A DNA stretch of 64,000 nt, from positions 12,402,501-12,466,500 of the forward strand of contig OZ018417.1 in assembly GCA_963969595.1 (NCBI GenBank). The letters run 5' to 3'. Below the pieces are notes generated by a model. The model searched no databases. It had not been told where the DNA came from and saw nothing but the letters and a program-made list of their open reading frames with translations. This DNA comes from Neckera pumila (taxonomy: Eukaryota > Streptophyta > Bryopsida > Hypnales > Neckeraceae). The first letter of the stretch is position 1; every line of letters begins with the position of its first letter. Positions 24,079 through 35,399 of the stretch are shown here, piece after piece. The translations under genes and the position numbers were made by a program.

Positions 24079-24962
24079 AATCCCTAAAGAACCAAGTTGC
24101 ATTTTTTTGGCAATATAGCGACTTTGGGAGGCTCACTACACATGGAGTTTTTATTTTTTTTCTTTGAGATTTTCACACAATATGTGGTTGAGGAGTAGCT
24201 TTAAGGCCAAACAATTTTCATAACTTTTGATTGCATAGTTAAAAAGTTATTGTATGATATGTAGTTTTTTTTCTCAACTTGAACAGTATTGGCAAATCAG
24301 AAAAAATCACTTCTTTCAAAAATCAAATTTGAAAAAGTCCTTTATTTAACTAAATTTTCAATATTTTTCAAAAAAAATAAAACTATAGAATGAAGATTAT
24401 TTATTACCACATCGCAACCATTAGGATTGTCATTTTTCAATTCCATAAATAATTTCTTGACAATTTTGTATTTCGAATCATTCTCTACTTCTTTCTACTT
24501 ACTATTTTCTTAAAGCATAAATCAATATGAAATTTTCATTTTTTTGAGGTTTTTTATATGTATTCCCAACTTGTTTCTTCAACATATTATAGAAAGTTGC
24601 AATTTGTAGGATCTACACATTTACGAGTAAAATGTTTGAAAGATAAAATCTAACCATTTGGAAAGTCAAAAGTTGAAAATACTTTTTTTTGAAACCCAAG
24701 CATCATGATCTTGCAGTTGATAAGGTTTTTTATTTTGAAATTTTAGGATAGTGTATTCTAACAAGTTAAAGTAAAGGATTCCACAATAGGATTTGCTAAG
24801 ATATAAATATAGATGAAGATTTTAGCCTTCCTTTGAAGACTAGTAATTTGAAGCAATTTTGGACCTCTAAACATGAAAGAACTTTAGGAATTAACTGCCC
24901 ACACACAAAGGAGTTGAAATTTAGAGTGACCATATATGGTCACTTAGGGAGTTAGGAGTTAA
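24079..24962. mobile_element. TTAA-1 element, subtype beta, diverged
   Basis: It begins ATAA-TCCCTAAAGAACCAAG and ends at TTAA (24959-24962) after GTTAGGAG. The interior block from about 24110 to 24500 is homologous to 16370-16880. The ends have decayed, so the boundaries are approximate. Confidence 0.55.
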
Positions 24963-25396
24963 ACAAAATTTGGACATATTGTGGTACAAGTAAACCAAAA
25001 TAAATTTCCAAAAATAAACAAATAATTTTTTGAATTATTTACAATTTAATCAAATTTATTAGTGAATTTTTTTAATACAAGTAAAGTTTCAAGATTTTTT
25101 AATTAGTAAATAGACTACAAATTCTTTCTCAAATTTTCCAATAAGAATTTCACAAATTTTGGAGACTTTGTTTGTCCAATAGGATTGCACCTATATATTG
25201 AGGGGCTTCTAAAACCAATAAATTCCTAGCCCACCACGTAGGTGCAACAAAAGCTCCCTTGTGTATGCATTTCTAAACATTTAGAAATAATCCTTTATCA
25301 TTTCTTTAACAAAATTTCATCTCCATCAAGTTTTTAAATGCCTTGTATTTGTTCTATTTTTTGAATGTTTTACACATATATGATATAAGTAATGAC

Positions 25397-25470
25397 CTTT
25401 CAAGAGATTTTCAGTAAAAATTTACTAGAAATATATGTGTTTCTAGTAAAATTGTACCGAAAATCTCCTA
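25397..25470. repeat. Short imperfect palindrome
   Basis: GAGATTTTCAGTAAAAATTT and its near-complement ending CCGAAAATCTC flank TACTAGAAA/TTTCTAGTA. The stem is about 30 bp with a short loop. It is likely a tiny foldback repeat. Confidence 0.5.
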
Positions 25471-25839
25471 AAAGTGAAAACATTCAAAAAATAGTGAAAA
25501 CATTTGCTACATTTAATAGGAATTTCTAGCTTATGGTAACAACAAATGGTATTTCTACTTTTGCAAGGCTTTTTGGTTCCATCATATTGTCTATGGATTG
25601 AATGTTTACTTCATCATATAGAATAGCTTAGCCACCGCTTCATGAATACAAAATAAATGTACAGTACCTTCCAACAAAGGTTGACAAGTGCAATTTAGAC
25701 CATTCAATTTTCTTGACATAATATAAAACAGAGTTGATATTTTTTGTTTTCCTTAATCAACATTTGTATCTTACACAATCCCCCTCAAGCATACCATATT
25801 TTTAATTAAAAAACAACAACTTCATTCTTAGTTAACTTT

Positions 25840-26060
25840 TTAAACTTTTTTTTCATGGTTATAATGATTATTCATTGAAAACCATTGGTGATGAATTTTT
25901 TAAATTTGATTGTAGAGATATGTCATCCATATGCACATCTTTCCTTCAACAAGCATTTCCAAAAAAGTTTCACAATTCCATCTATTGAGGTTTCAATGCT
26001 AGTGTGAATACTGCCCAGATTTTTGAAAATTGATATCTCTAATTACAATAAAGAGATATA
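25840..26060. repeat. Dispersed repeat H, copy 1
   Basis: This block is collinear with 35020-35235 (shared order: cattggtgatgaattttttaaa, atatgcaca, aacaagca, tttcaatgct, gatatctct). The family and termini are not identified. Confidence 0.5.
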
Positions 26061-26234
26061 AGGGCCCCCCTACAATGAACAAAATCGTCTTCTATAGCTC
26101 TTCAACCAACCCTAATCCTTGAATTAAGTGATAAGTATCCAGGCTTCTAGCAAAGCATAACATGCACCATCCTAACATGGGATGGACCATTGCTTGGATA
26201 TACAATCTTATGTTTGTCTTATCATTTTGTCTTT

Positions 26235-26820
26235 TTAACCCCTAAAGTCCCAAGGCCATTTTTCTGTCAAAAATCACTCAAAACTACTGCTTTTGTTGCA
26301 TTCATCTAAAAGATCAGAAAAAATATTTTTTTCTAGAAACTAACCGTAGGATCTTGTACTACACTTTTTATAGATCATGTAGTAAAAATTTAGTGGTGTT
26401 TGACCGTACGGATTGAAAAATATCAGCATTCAAAGTGAAAGAAAAAGTTTTTTTCAAGAAGATGCTCTAACTGCCCCAAAAACAAGATTGTCCATAACTT
26501 TCTCATAAAAAATCCAAATGAAATGAATCAAAGCTTCCCAAATAGGCAAAAATATAATCTATAAGGAAAAAAAATTAAAAAAATTAAATTAAATTTTTTG
26601 CAAATTTTTTTTGCTGCCCCCTCTCCCCTGTTTTGAGCTTATTTGGACATAACTTTTGCTCCCGGGCACCGATTGAAATAAAAATTACATTCCCCAAAAG
26701 CTAATAAATTTTTCTATCTTATGGGAAAGTTTCAGAAAGTTTCTTAAAAAAATGAGCTCATAGGAACCTGCCCAAAATCCATTTTGTCCCCCGTAGGGAC
26801 AATGGGACTTTAGGGGTTAA
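26235..26820 (-). mobile_element. TTAA-1 element, subtype alpha, internally deleted (586 bp), reverse orientation
   Basis: It is flanked by TTAA at 26235-26238 and 26817-26820. It starts CCCCTAAAGTCCCAAGGCC and ends GACAATGGGACTTTAGGGG. Compared with 12947-13879, about 350 bp of interior are missing while both ends are kept. Confidence 0.75.
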
Positions 26821-27059
26821 TCATGATCCGTGCAACATGAGTTGCTTGAATGTAGAATGAGAGACAAATAGTACTTACCACTGTACTTTACTTGCTCATT
26901 TTCCAATTCTATTTTTTCCACTTGTATGCACTCTCCGTAGGGTATTATTATGTTAGGATATTAGGGTGTTCCAAACTTGCAATTCCAAGTCTAAGGTGGA
27001 ATGGCTAGTTGTTTGAGAGTGCTAGAATAACAACCTACCTACACCTTAAATAAGATTAT

Positions 27060-27500
27060 TTGTTTGGTTTGGTTTGATACGCTGAGATCTAAGAAATTAT
27101 AAGTCCCTTGGTGGCGTTCTTGGTACCGTTGGAAAGCTCTTCATGAGTAAGGGTGCACGAAATTTGCTTTGTGGCATTTGGACCTATGTGCAAAAGTTAT
27201 TGAATTTCAAAGTTATTATGAATTATAAAATTGAATTAATTTATATTTTATTTTGGTAAAACCATAACTTTCACATCACATGTCCAAACGCCACGAAGTA
27301 AAGCCCTTGCACTCCTTCATGCATAAAGCTTTCTATTCATATCAAGAACGTAACCTCTCACACCTCAACAATACCTTTGCACTCCTTTGTGCAAAAAATA
27401 TATTGAATTTCAAATAATTTATAATTAATTAATTAATTAATTAATTTTTTTTTAGTTTTAATTTTTTGCCGTAGCAAAGGCACAAGACACACTAGTCTGA
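27060..27500. repeat. Dispersed repeat D copy
   Basis: It holds the D motif series: tggcgttcttggtaccgttgg, aaagctcttcatgag, gcacgaaatttgc and tttgtggcatttgg. It includes an (AATT)n run around 27425-27447 and ends gcacactagt. It abuts the Stowaway-like element at 27511. Confidence 0.5.
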
Positions 27501-27510
27501 TATCTTACTA

Positions 27511-27754
27511 CCTCTGTCCCACTAAAAAGCTCCTTATTTTATCTCATGTTTTTTTTATACTAATTTCATTGGCTATGTTGTAAACTGTATAGTTCATAAT
27601 GGTCTAAATTTTATATCACCACAATCCATGAAGAACATTGTATCTAGTCAATGCAACAAAACTAAAATTAGACCCAAGCAAGAATCCAATATGCGTACTC
27701 AAAACTACTAAAAAAATAGGAGGTAAAATCAAGAGCTTTTTAGTGGGACAAAGG
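27511..27754. mobile_element. Stowaway-like MITE (244 bp)
   Basis: CCTCTGTCCCACTAAAAAGC and its inverse GCTTTTTAGTGGGACAAAGG lie at the ends, flanked by TA (27509-27510, 27755-27756). This matches the CTCCCTCCGTCCC-type termini of plant Stowaway MITEs (Tc1/mariner). Confidence 0.88.
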
Positions 27755-27784
27755 TAGTAATTACATGGTTTATATTTTTTTGTT

Positions 27785-28142
27785 TTGTTTAATACATTGA
27801 GATCTAACAAACCTTGAAGTGTGTGGCGGCATTTTGTGGTACCATTGGAAAGCCTTTACTAGGAGGAGTGCAAGAGCTTTTGTTTCATGGCTTTTGGGCC
27901 TATGGTGTTAAAGTTATTGAATTTCAAAGTTTTTATGAATAAAAAAATTGTGGTAAATTGTCTTTTATTTGGAAAAAAACATAAATTGCATCATATGTCC
28001 AAACGCCACAAAACAAAGCCCTTGCACTCCTTTGTGCAAATAGCATTCTATTCATGCCAATTTTTGTAGTGTTTGGACCTACAGGCTACGGTCTGAAAGT
28101 TATGGGTTTTTCTAATTAAAAAAATTGAATTAAATCATATTT
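27785..28142. repeat. Dispersed repeat D copy
   Basis: It shares the D motif series (tggtaccattggaaagc, ggaggagtgcaagagc, tttcatggc) and the reverse-oriented companion block ttgcactcctttgtgc. It ends at the TA where the next Stowaway-like element starts, so that element inserted within or beside it. Confidence 0.5.
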
Positions 28143-28144
28143 TA

Positions 28145-28700
28145 CTCCCTCCGTCCCACTAAAAAACTCCAAATCAAGCAAAATTCTTGTCCCACTAAAA
28201 AGCTCCATTTCCTAATTTTGATTGTTGAATAAGTTTTGGCCGAGTTGGGCAACCTTGTGGGGGCAAGCAAGCCATTAGGGAGCATTCTTCTCCTAGATTG
28301 CTCCGTCTTGCCCATATGAAGCACTTTGTACTTACCGTGTTCCTAAGACAATAGTATTGACAATGTATTTGGTGACCACTTTGGTGCTATGAAGATTTGT
28401 TTAGGTTTCTTTGTTGTAGGTATTTAGGTTGGGGCACATATTTCTAGTATCTATTGTTGCCACCAATCTTTAAAGCATAAAAAATGATGGAGCTGGTAGC
28501 ATCTACAAATTATGCTAAAAAATTGTACATTTGCATGGATTTTGGGTGCCTAGATGATGGCGCCTAAGCTGGAGATTTTGTATAGATCTAAAGGATGTAT
28601 TACTAGTTTTTGAATGCCTATATCATTAGTAAAAAGACTAAAATTGTAGTTAATCCCTCTTTGGGAAGCTTTTTGGAGGTTATTAGTGGAACAAAGGGAG
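28145..28700. mobile_element. Stowaway-like element (556 bp)
   Basis: The left end CTCCCTCCGTCCCACTAAAA is the canonical Stowaway terminus. The right end is TTAGTGGAACAAAGGGAG. Both are flanked by TA (28143-28144, 28701-28702). It is longer than most Stowaway MITEs, and no mariner transposase was recognised inside. Confidence 0.82.
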
Positions 28701-28701
28701 T

Positions 28702-28925
28702 ATGTTGGAAAACCATAACTTTTACATTGCATGTCCAAATGCCACAAAAAAACAAAGCCCTTGCACTCCTTTGTGCATAAAGCTTTCTATTTGTACCAAA
28801 ATAGCAACCTCTCACACTATTGCAAGAAAGATATTGAATTTCAAAGTTTTAATGAATTAAAAAATTAAAAAAATATTTTTACTTTTATTTTGGCTGTGGC
28901 GACAACACGGGGCACATCAGTTACT
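28702..28925. repeat. Dispersed repeat D copy
   Basis: It contains ttgcactcctttgtgcataaagc and a terminal ttttattttggc, as in the copies at 27060-27500 and 2740-2815. It continues the D sequence interrupted by the Stowaway-like element at 28145-28700. Confidence 0.5.
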
Positions 28926-29239
28926 ATTACATGAGCAATGTTCATGTCAGTGAACACCAATAGCTCGCTTGATCCATATAATTGATTGGGGTGAATGTTA
29001 AAAAAAAGCCCCCTATTTTGTATTTTTACCTTGTACATCCCTCCTTGCTAATTTGGAGTCTTTGATTGCAAATATGAATTTAAAATTTGCAAATTTTATC
29101 ATGTATGGAAAATAAAAAAATTCTTCATTGTCCTCCTGAGGAGAGCGAGGGGGTCTGTTCATCCCAGCCATGTAACTTACAGTCCTGAAAATGGAAATTT
29201 AAGTTACTGCCTAGAGAAAAAGACAAGACTCGGTGCTGA

Positions 29240-29900
29240 GAGAAACAATATGCAATGTGATTTTTTGGGTCGCCAATCTGAGTCGTGCGTTTCTAGCAAA
29301 TTTATCGCCCCATTTGCTTGTAGCCTAAAGGTATGTTCACACTTGGTGTTAGGGGTGATGTTTGCAATGTGAATTTGGTTCAAAAGTCGGTCTAAATTTG
29401 TTCCTAAGACCTTCACTAACAACACTCTTTAACACCAAATGCAAACACACTTTAAGTTTGCCTAAATGCACTTTTCAAGTTATGCATCTTTTGCCTCAAT
29501 GGAGGATACTTCTATAGAAAAATTGAGGGTGTCTAATTCTCTAGGAACTCAAAACTCCATTCGCCATTACTAACAAAAACTTATCTCAAAATTTAGCCAC
29601 CCACACTATAACTCAATCATTAACCCCTAAAATGCCCAAAATACTAAATTCTGGTGTCAACAAAACTTTGAAGTTAAATAGAACCTTACCAAATTATTAT
29701 TTTTGAAAAAATGTTTTTGAAGTCTAGTTTTAGCATCAAAAATCTGATTTTGAAAATAAATGATTATGATTCTTCTATTCAAGATTTTGTGCAAGGGTGT
29801 CCATTGCAAATCTTGAATTTCTAGTGTTGAGGGTTCTTGGAAATGAGCCTCAAATACACTAGATCTTGGAGAAATAATCACATATCTATGCACCCATATA
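29240..29900. repeat. Repeat shared with 59090-61140, containing partial TTAA-1 gamma
   Basis: From gccaatctgagt (about 29270) to the TTAA at 29620-29623, this matches 59110-59341. From 29624 (CCCCTAAAATGCCC) to about 29885 it matches the gamma repeat interior at 59346-59530 plus 60907-61135. The uninterrupted gaagttaaatagaacc at about 29662 is the empty counterpart of the TTAA insertion stack at 59527-60906. The right end of gamma is not found here. Confidence 0.65.
29325..29457. mobile_element. Short MITE, family F copy 2
   Basis: AAAGGTATGTTCACACTTGG on the left faces ATTTGGTGTT-type inverse sequence and CACTTTAAG on the right. The related sequence at 59150-59175 lacks this block, so it behaves as an insertion. 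Confidence 0.6.
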
Positions 29901-30427
29901 CACACTCAACCGCGAGGTAGATGGTCAGAATGACTTATATATATATATACACAAACCTCCAACATAAGAGTCTAGGTCTATTTTTGGTACATTTCTAATC
30001 AACATTTTGAATAATTCATAATTTCTATATGATGTCTAATATAGTCTAGAATTGTATTTCAATTGCTTACAAATCAAAAACCATCAAAAAACAAGAAAAT
30101 TTTGGTATTACAAAAACTATGCTCTGATGCATATTCAAAACCTTCTTTGGAGTAATATATCCACCAAATTAGCTCTTGTGTTAGGGTTGGTGATAACAAA
30201 GCTTGAATGTAGTACAAAGGTGTTTTCAAATTCATTTGATAAGATCTTCTTTTATCAACTCTTAACACTCTTAACACCAAGTGAGAATATACACTAGTAG
30301 AAACATAGGTTGCCTAGACTTAGGAAACATGCTCTAAAGACCACAACTAGTCAAGTTGATCATGCATGGTCTTCTCATGGGTCTTTTCTCTAATCTACGT
30401 GGCCTATGCTTCTACTAGTAATACCTA

Positions 30428-30530
30428 CACAAAATAGTGAAATTAGGTTGCCCCACACTAATTTCTCATATTTAACACTTTCAGACATAGTCAACTATAG
30501 TATGGGGCAACCTAATTTCACTATTTTGGA
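30428..30530. mobile_element. TA-flanked MITE, family B copy 2 (103 bp)
   Basis: CACAAAATAGTGAAATTAGG and CCTAATTTCACTATTTTGGA are inverted ends between TA at 30426-30427 and 30531-30532. It has the same length and interior (ctttcagacat.gtcaac) as 31846-31948. Confidence 0.78.
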
Positions 30531-30552
30531 TAGCTTTATATATTTTTTCACC

Positions 30553-30845
30553 ATTACAAAAAATTTCAGGCCTCAACAAGACTGCCAATGCGTGATTTTT
30601 GGCACCCGCGGGGTGCAATTATAGAAAAGAAAAATAAATAAATATATTATTTTATTTTATTTTATTTTATTTTATATTTATTTTGAAAAGATATTTAAAA
30701 AACATTCAATTTGACGTGGTGCTGATGTGGCAGCAATGCGACTACGTCACATTTCAAATTTTCATTTTTCATTTTTGTTTTTTTTCCATAATTGCACCAC
30801 GGGGGTGCAAGGCTAGCGGCTTTGTTGAAGGATGAAATTTTCCTA
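30553..30845. mobile_element. MITE family G
   Basis: Left aaatttcaggcctcaacaag and gcacccgcggggtgcaatta face right ataattgcaccacgggggtg and tttgttgaaggatgaaattt. The arms are about 55 bp. The centre holds an ATTTT-type simple repeat (30640-30690). Exact ends and superfamily are unclear. Confidence 0.6.
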
Positions 30846-31242
30846 ATGAAATGTCCTTGCATCATACACTTGTCATGAGAAACATGGACTTTGAAATCAA
30901 GCTGAAACTAGTAGGTGACTAGTATACCTATCAAAGCACTATCACTCAAATGCATTCTAAAACCAACAGAAGGAAACATTACCATGCATTGGCTTTGAAC
31001 CAAAAGGGGATGAAACATTGCATTGATAAAAGCTACACATACTGTGAACATGAAGAAGTTTGCGTAGGATTGTACACTTGGAGGCAAGCGAACGTTGTGG
31101 GAATAGTGCCTCTCATCAAGTGCAATACTTGTTTGTTGTACAAATTCCAGAGTCATGGAATACTCAATTGCAAATGAGCTCACAAAGCTGAGTGAAAGCC
31201 GAGTGAAAGATGAGACATTTGTTCATTTCATTTTTGTGATAT

Positions 31243-31550
31243 AAGGTACTAGTCTGCTCTAAAAATGCCCATGCTCTAAAAACAATTGTGACATAGGGAT
31301 ACATTTTGCTTTTTTCAATGTAATAATAGTGTACATTTTAGGAGGTGATCAATGTTAGTGACACTACGTTTCAACTTAAAAAATTTGAAACTAATTTCAC
31401 AAAGGTCCAAAAAAATATGAAACGACTTTGGTTAGATGCCAATTCCATTTTTCTTCCTATAAAAGTTTGCTAAAAATTGTTTCAAGGAGTTTAGCTTCCC
31501 CAATAAGGCAACCAGCTCTTAAATGGTTGCTTTCATAGCCGATTACCTTA
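31243..31550. mobile_element. MITE family I, copy 2
   Basis: AAGGTACTAGTCTGCTCT on the left resembles the inverse of the right end of copy 1. The interior is collinear with 14791-15096. The right end (cgattacctta) is diverged. Confidence 0.55.
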
Positions 31551-31845
31551 CATCTATAATGGCACTCTATAGCCAGAGACTGAATTTTTTTACAAAGTCT
31601 TGTGTCTACAAGAATAACGTTGTATTGCATAGTTAGAGCAGATCCAATGCGATATTGGAACAAGCATGGGAACTACACAATGATGTGGCAACTAAAAAAA
31701 CACGCCCCAGTGCACATGACATGGATCTCTTTTTAATACCAAACCCGCCATTTTCCATCTATGGCACAACATTTAAGGAAATTTGAAGAGCCCGCAAGGT
31801 GGCACACAATAGCAAAAGTTGTCATTATCATATATTTTCAACCTA

Positions 31846-31948
31846 CACTAAATTGTGCAATTAGGTTGCCCCAAACTAATTTCTCGTATCTAACACTTTC
31901 AGACATGGTCAACTATAGTCTAGGGCAACCTAATTGCACAATTTAGTG
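31846..31948. mobile_element. TA-flanked MITE, family B copy 3 (103 bp), nested
   Basis: CACTAAATTGTGCAATTAGG and CCTAATTGCACAATTTAGTG are perfect inverted ends between TA at 31844-31845 and 31949-31950. It sits inside family A copy 2. Confidence 0.82.
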
Positions 31949-32006
31949 TAGTTATGTGTGCTAATAAAATGGAATTCTCCTTTTTTTTGGCATGAAAGGT
32001 CTTTAT

Positions 32007-32933
32007 TTAACCCCTAAAGGACCATTGTCCCTTTGGGGGACAAATGCATTTTCGGGCAGGTACCTACGGGCTGAAATTTTGTCGTGATTCTTTGAAAATT
32101 TTTGAGAAGGTGAAGAATTGAGAGAGGTATGTGGCGGAAAAAAAAAATTTGAAATCGGACCTTCGAGCAAGAAGTTATGCCATTTCTTGGAATGCGTGGG
32201 GAGGGAGGGAAGCAAAAAAAATCTGCAAAATTTTGAATTTTTTTTGTAATATTTTTTTTCTCATAAATTATATTTTTGTCTATCTGGAAAGCTTTGATTC
32301 ATTTCAGTTGGATTTACTACGAGGAAGTTATGGACATTCTTGTTTTTCAGGCAATTAGAGCATCTTCTTGAAAAAAAGAACTTGTAGGATTCATTTCGGA
32401 ATGCAATTTTTGTAATCTTTCAATTCTTTTTTTTGTGATGGTTTAGTTTGCTTGCTAGAACAATCTCACTATTGGAATTAGTGCATTTTAATTCCATCAA
32501 AAATATATGAATATTTTAGATTTTCCTTCTATCTTGTACCTACTTCTACTTAACAATTTTTTAAAGAATGATAATTAAGTTTTTTTGATTTTTTTTTTTT
32601 CCTAGACTCTCAACTCAATTCTCCACTATAAAGATTTAAAGCTCAAAACGCTGTAGTACAAAAATTTTAAGTTAAAAGTGTTTAAAGTCAAAAAATCTGA
32701 TCCCGCAATGTGCTGAAAATCTTGTTTTTTCCACTTTAAACGCAGATATCTTGCAATCTGTGTTGTCAAAAATTCTGAAATTTTTTCCACACATTCTCAT
32801 ACTAGTTAGGTATAAGATCCTACGGTTAGATGTGCAAAAAAAACATTTTTCACATTTTTTTACTCTTTGCTCTAGAAATGGCAGTTTTGAGAGTTTTTTG
32901 GCAGAAAAAAGGCCTTGGTCCTTTAGGGGTTAA
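32007..32933 (+). mobile_element. TTAA-1 element, subtype alpha (927 bp), reference copy
   Basis: It is flanked by TTAA at 32007-32010 and 32930-32933. It starts CCCCTAAAGGACCATTGTCC and ends GGCCTTGGTCCTTTAGGGG, so the true terminal inverted repeat is about CCCCTAAAGGACCA. It is nested in a Harbinger-type MITE whose sister copy has a single TTAA at the matching spot (17742-17745). TTAA duplication is characteristic of piggyBac. No transposase is encoded. Confidence 0.85.
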
Positions 32934-34456
32934 TGAAGAATCTTCTTTTCTCCTTTTTATAATGCGCAAAAGTCCATTTGAGGTTTGGATTGCCAACTTT
33001 GCATTGCGGCAATTTTTTTCCAGAAGTCGCCGGAACTGACTGAATGAGGTCCGCCTACCTCCACTTCAAAATCTGGACGGCAATCTGGATGCTGTGCATG
33101 TTCCCGTCGCCGCATTGGAGATGCTCTTACAGCTGAATCAGGCCCTGCCAGACTGATCAAATATGTTCTTGGCGTCCACAAATTTCTTATCAATTCAGTA
33201 ACACTCTCGTCTGGTTGGTGTCGCCAGGCCCCTTTTGGCTGATTGTTTGTACTTTACATTCTTTGCAATGAAATTCCGTTTCATTTGTGTCCAAAAAACA
33301 AAACAAAAAACAAAAATGACAGGGACGGACTCTCAAGATGTCAGACTGAGTATTTGAGTGATTAATAGAGCACAAGAAAACAGCTCAAATATTGGCTTGA
33401 TTTATAATATTGACATGTGGGGTAGTGCAGTATCTGCTCTTGTTGAGGTGTCCCATTTTATCAACGTCCATTGCCTGCAAAACATTCACACTGCAAAAGA
33501 TGGAGTAAGGTGGAAACATACTTAGGTGCAAAATTCACCTTGGGAATCATGACACATTTCTTGGGAATCATAGGTGCAAAATTGTCCTTGGCAGGGGTTC
33601 AAGGGATGGTAGGACAACCGCCTACACCTCAAATTTTGATGCAACTTTTTCCTCTTTCTTAGCTTTGTGAATATGTAGTTAGCTTTAAATTTAGTATAGA
33701 ATTGACTCTAGTGGAAAGGTCCAAGTGAGGAATGGACTTCTTCATCAGCATCTCTACAAAGAACTCAACCTCTTCTTGACTCTTGATTCCACAATGCGGG
33801 CAAAGCGCTCCTGTGGAGAAATAGACGATGATAACTGAGTTTATGAACTCCAGAGCTAGCCATGAGACACCACTGGCAATAAATAAAAGCAACAGCTTCT
33901 TGCTCTTCCAGGGGCCCAAATTCTACAGAGTCCGAAACATGCTACACACTGGATCAGTCCTACCATTTGCAATTTGTGAAACATGGATCTGTGGACACGA
34001 GCTCCTGCAAATGAGCTCTGCGTTGCACTGTCAGCTGCAGCTTTCGCTTCGTTTCTGCTCATTTACTACTGTGCTGAAGCCAGGAGGCGGAAGCACTTGC
34101 CCCCCTGGACCCTGGCCATGGCCTGTCGTCGGAAACTTTCCTGCTTTGGGAGACCTGCCTCATAGATCACTGGAGAAACTGGCTGCCAAGTATGGAGGTC
34201 TCATGTATCTTCGCTTCGGTACGACTCTCTCTGAGTTCCTGCACTCTCTTCAATTTCGAGTATGAACATTTGATCCTCCGTGACAATGAATGAAACTTAT
34301 GCTTGTTAAAATCATGGGAGATCACGGTGTCGAGATTTCAGTGAAATTGACGCTGAGTTTGTGTTATCAGAATTAAACTTGAATGCTTTACCGCACTAGT
34401 CGTAGTTCTCAGAGCTCTTGGCGCTTGAATGTAGTAAGTTCGGGATTATGCATTAT

Positions 34457-34787
34457 AGAAAAAATCAGCCCTTCGGAGGGTCGTTCCAAATTGACATGCC
34501 ATGTTATTTCAAGCATGGCCTGTTAACTTGGAGAAGTGCCCTTGGTGAGCATTTAGAGTGTATGACTGCTCGCCGGAGCAGTTAGATTTCGCAGAATTTT
34601 TTTGTTTTTTTTATTTTTTATTTTTTTTCTAATTTTTTATTCAAAAATCTAGGTTCCTGGGCTACTATCATAGCGGTTTCAACTGCATGGAAATAAGGGA
34701 AAAAATATTTTTTTAGCTTTTTAAAACTAAATTCCAGGGTACTAAAGGGGTCCATAGAGCAGCCCTTCGAAGGGCTGGTTTTTTCTC
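34457..34787. mobile_element. TA-flanked MITE in the P450 intron (331 bp)
   Basis: GAAAAAATCAGCCCTTCGGA and the inverse TCGAAGGGCTGGTTTTTTCTC lie at the ends, flanked by TA (34455-34456, 34788-34789). The ends themselves contain a small palindrome (CCCTTCGAAGGG). It is probably Tc1/mariner-derived. Confidence 0.6.
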
Positions 34788-35019
34788 TAATGTGAACATG
34801 CCATTTAACAAGTATGAGCAGAGCAAATCGTCTATGTACAATCAGGTCCAGTTCATTTACGAACTGCTTGTTTGAGCCATTCAAAAAAATTTGTACATTG
34901 TGGATTTAAATTGTTATATTTTGGTCAATATAATTATCGTTGCATACTTACGCAATCCCAATCATATATATCAAATTTCACATTAAAAAGATCAATAGTC
35001 CATTTTGGGTGAAATTTTT

Positions 35020-35235
35020 ATTTTATTTTCATGGTAATATAAGATAATTCATTGACAAACATTGGTGACGAATTTTTTAAATTCGATTGCTTAGATACAT
35101 AGGAAACATCCGTATGCACATTTTCCTTACAAACAAGCATCTCCCAAAAAAGTCCTACAATTCCTTCTATAGAGATTTCAATGCTGACGCGACAATGCCC
35201 TAATTTGGGAGAATAGATATCTCTTTATTATATTC
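35020..35235. repeat. Dispersed repeat H, copy 2
   Basis: It is collinear with 25840-26060. It lies in the P450 intron just left of a TTAA-1 element. The family is unknown. Confidence 0.5.
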
Positions 35236-35399
35236 AATTTTTCTATTGGCCCTTTACGTGGTAATAAATTTTGTAACATTTGAACATGTTGTACAATTAC
35301 TTTACCAAAATCTAATTAAAATATAGAAATATCTATTTCTTCAAAGTTTAGTAATATGGCACTTTTCATTGAACTCTTCATTGATCATGTATTTGTTAC

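Larger units (their letters stand above)
31636..33126. mobile_element. Harbinger-type MITE, family A copy 2, with two nested insertions
   Basis: Ends GAGCAGATCCAATGCG and CGCATTGGAGATGCTC are flanked by TTA (31633-31635, 33127-33129), as expected for PIF/Harbinger. Removing the TA-flanked MITE (31846-31948) and the TTAA-1 element (32007-32933) leaves about 460 bp collinear with 17477-17922. The uninterrupted tttataatgcgcaaaagtcc near 32957 is also the empty counterpart of the 16.4-kb insertion at 39811. Confidence 0.8.
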
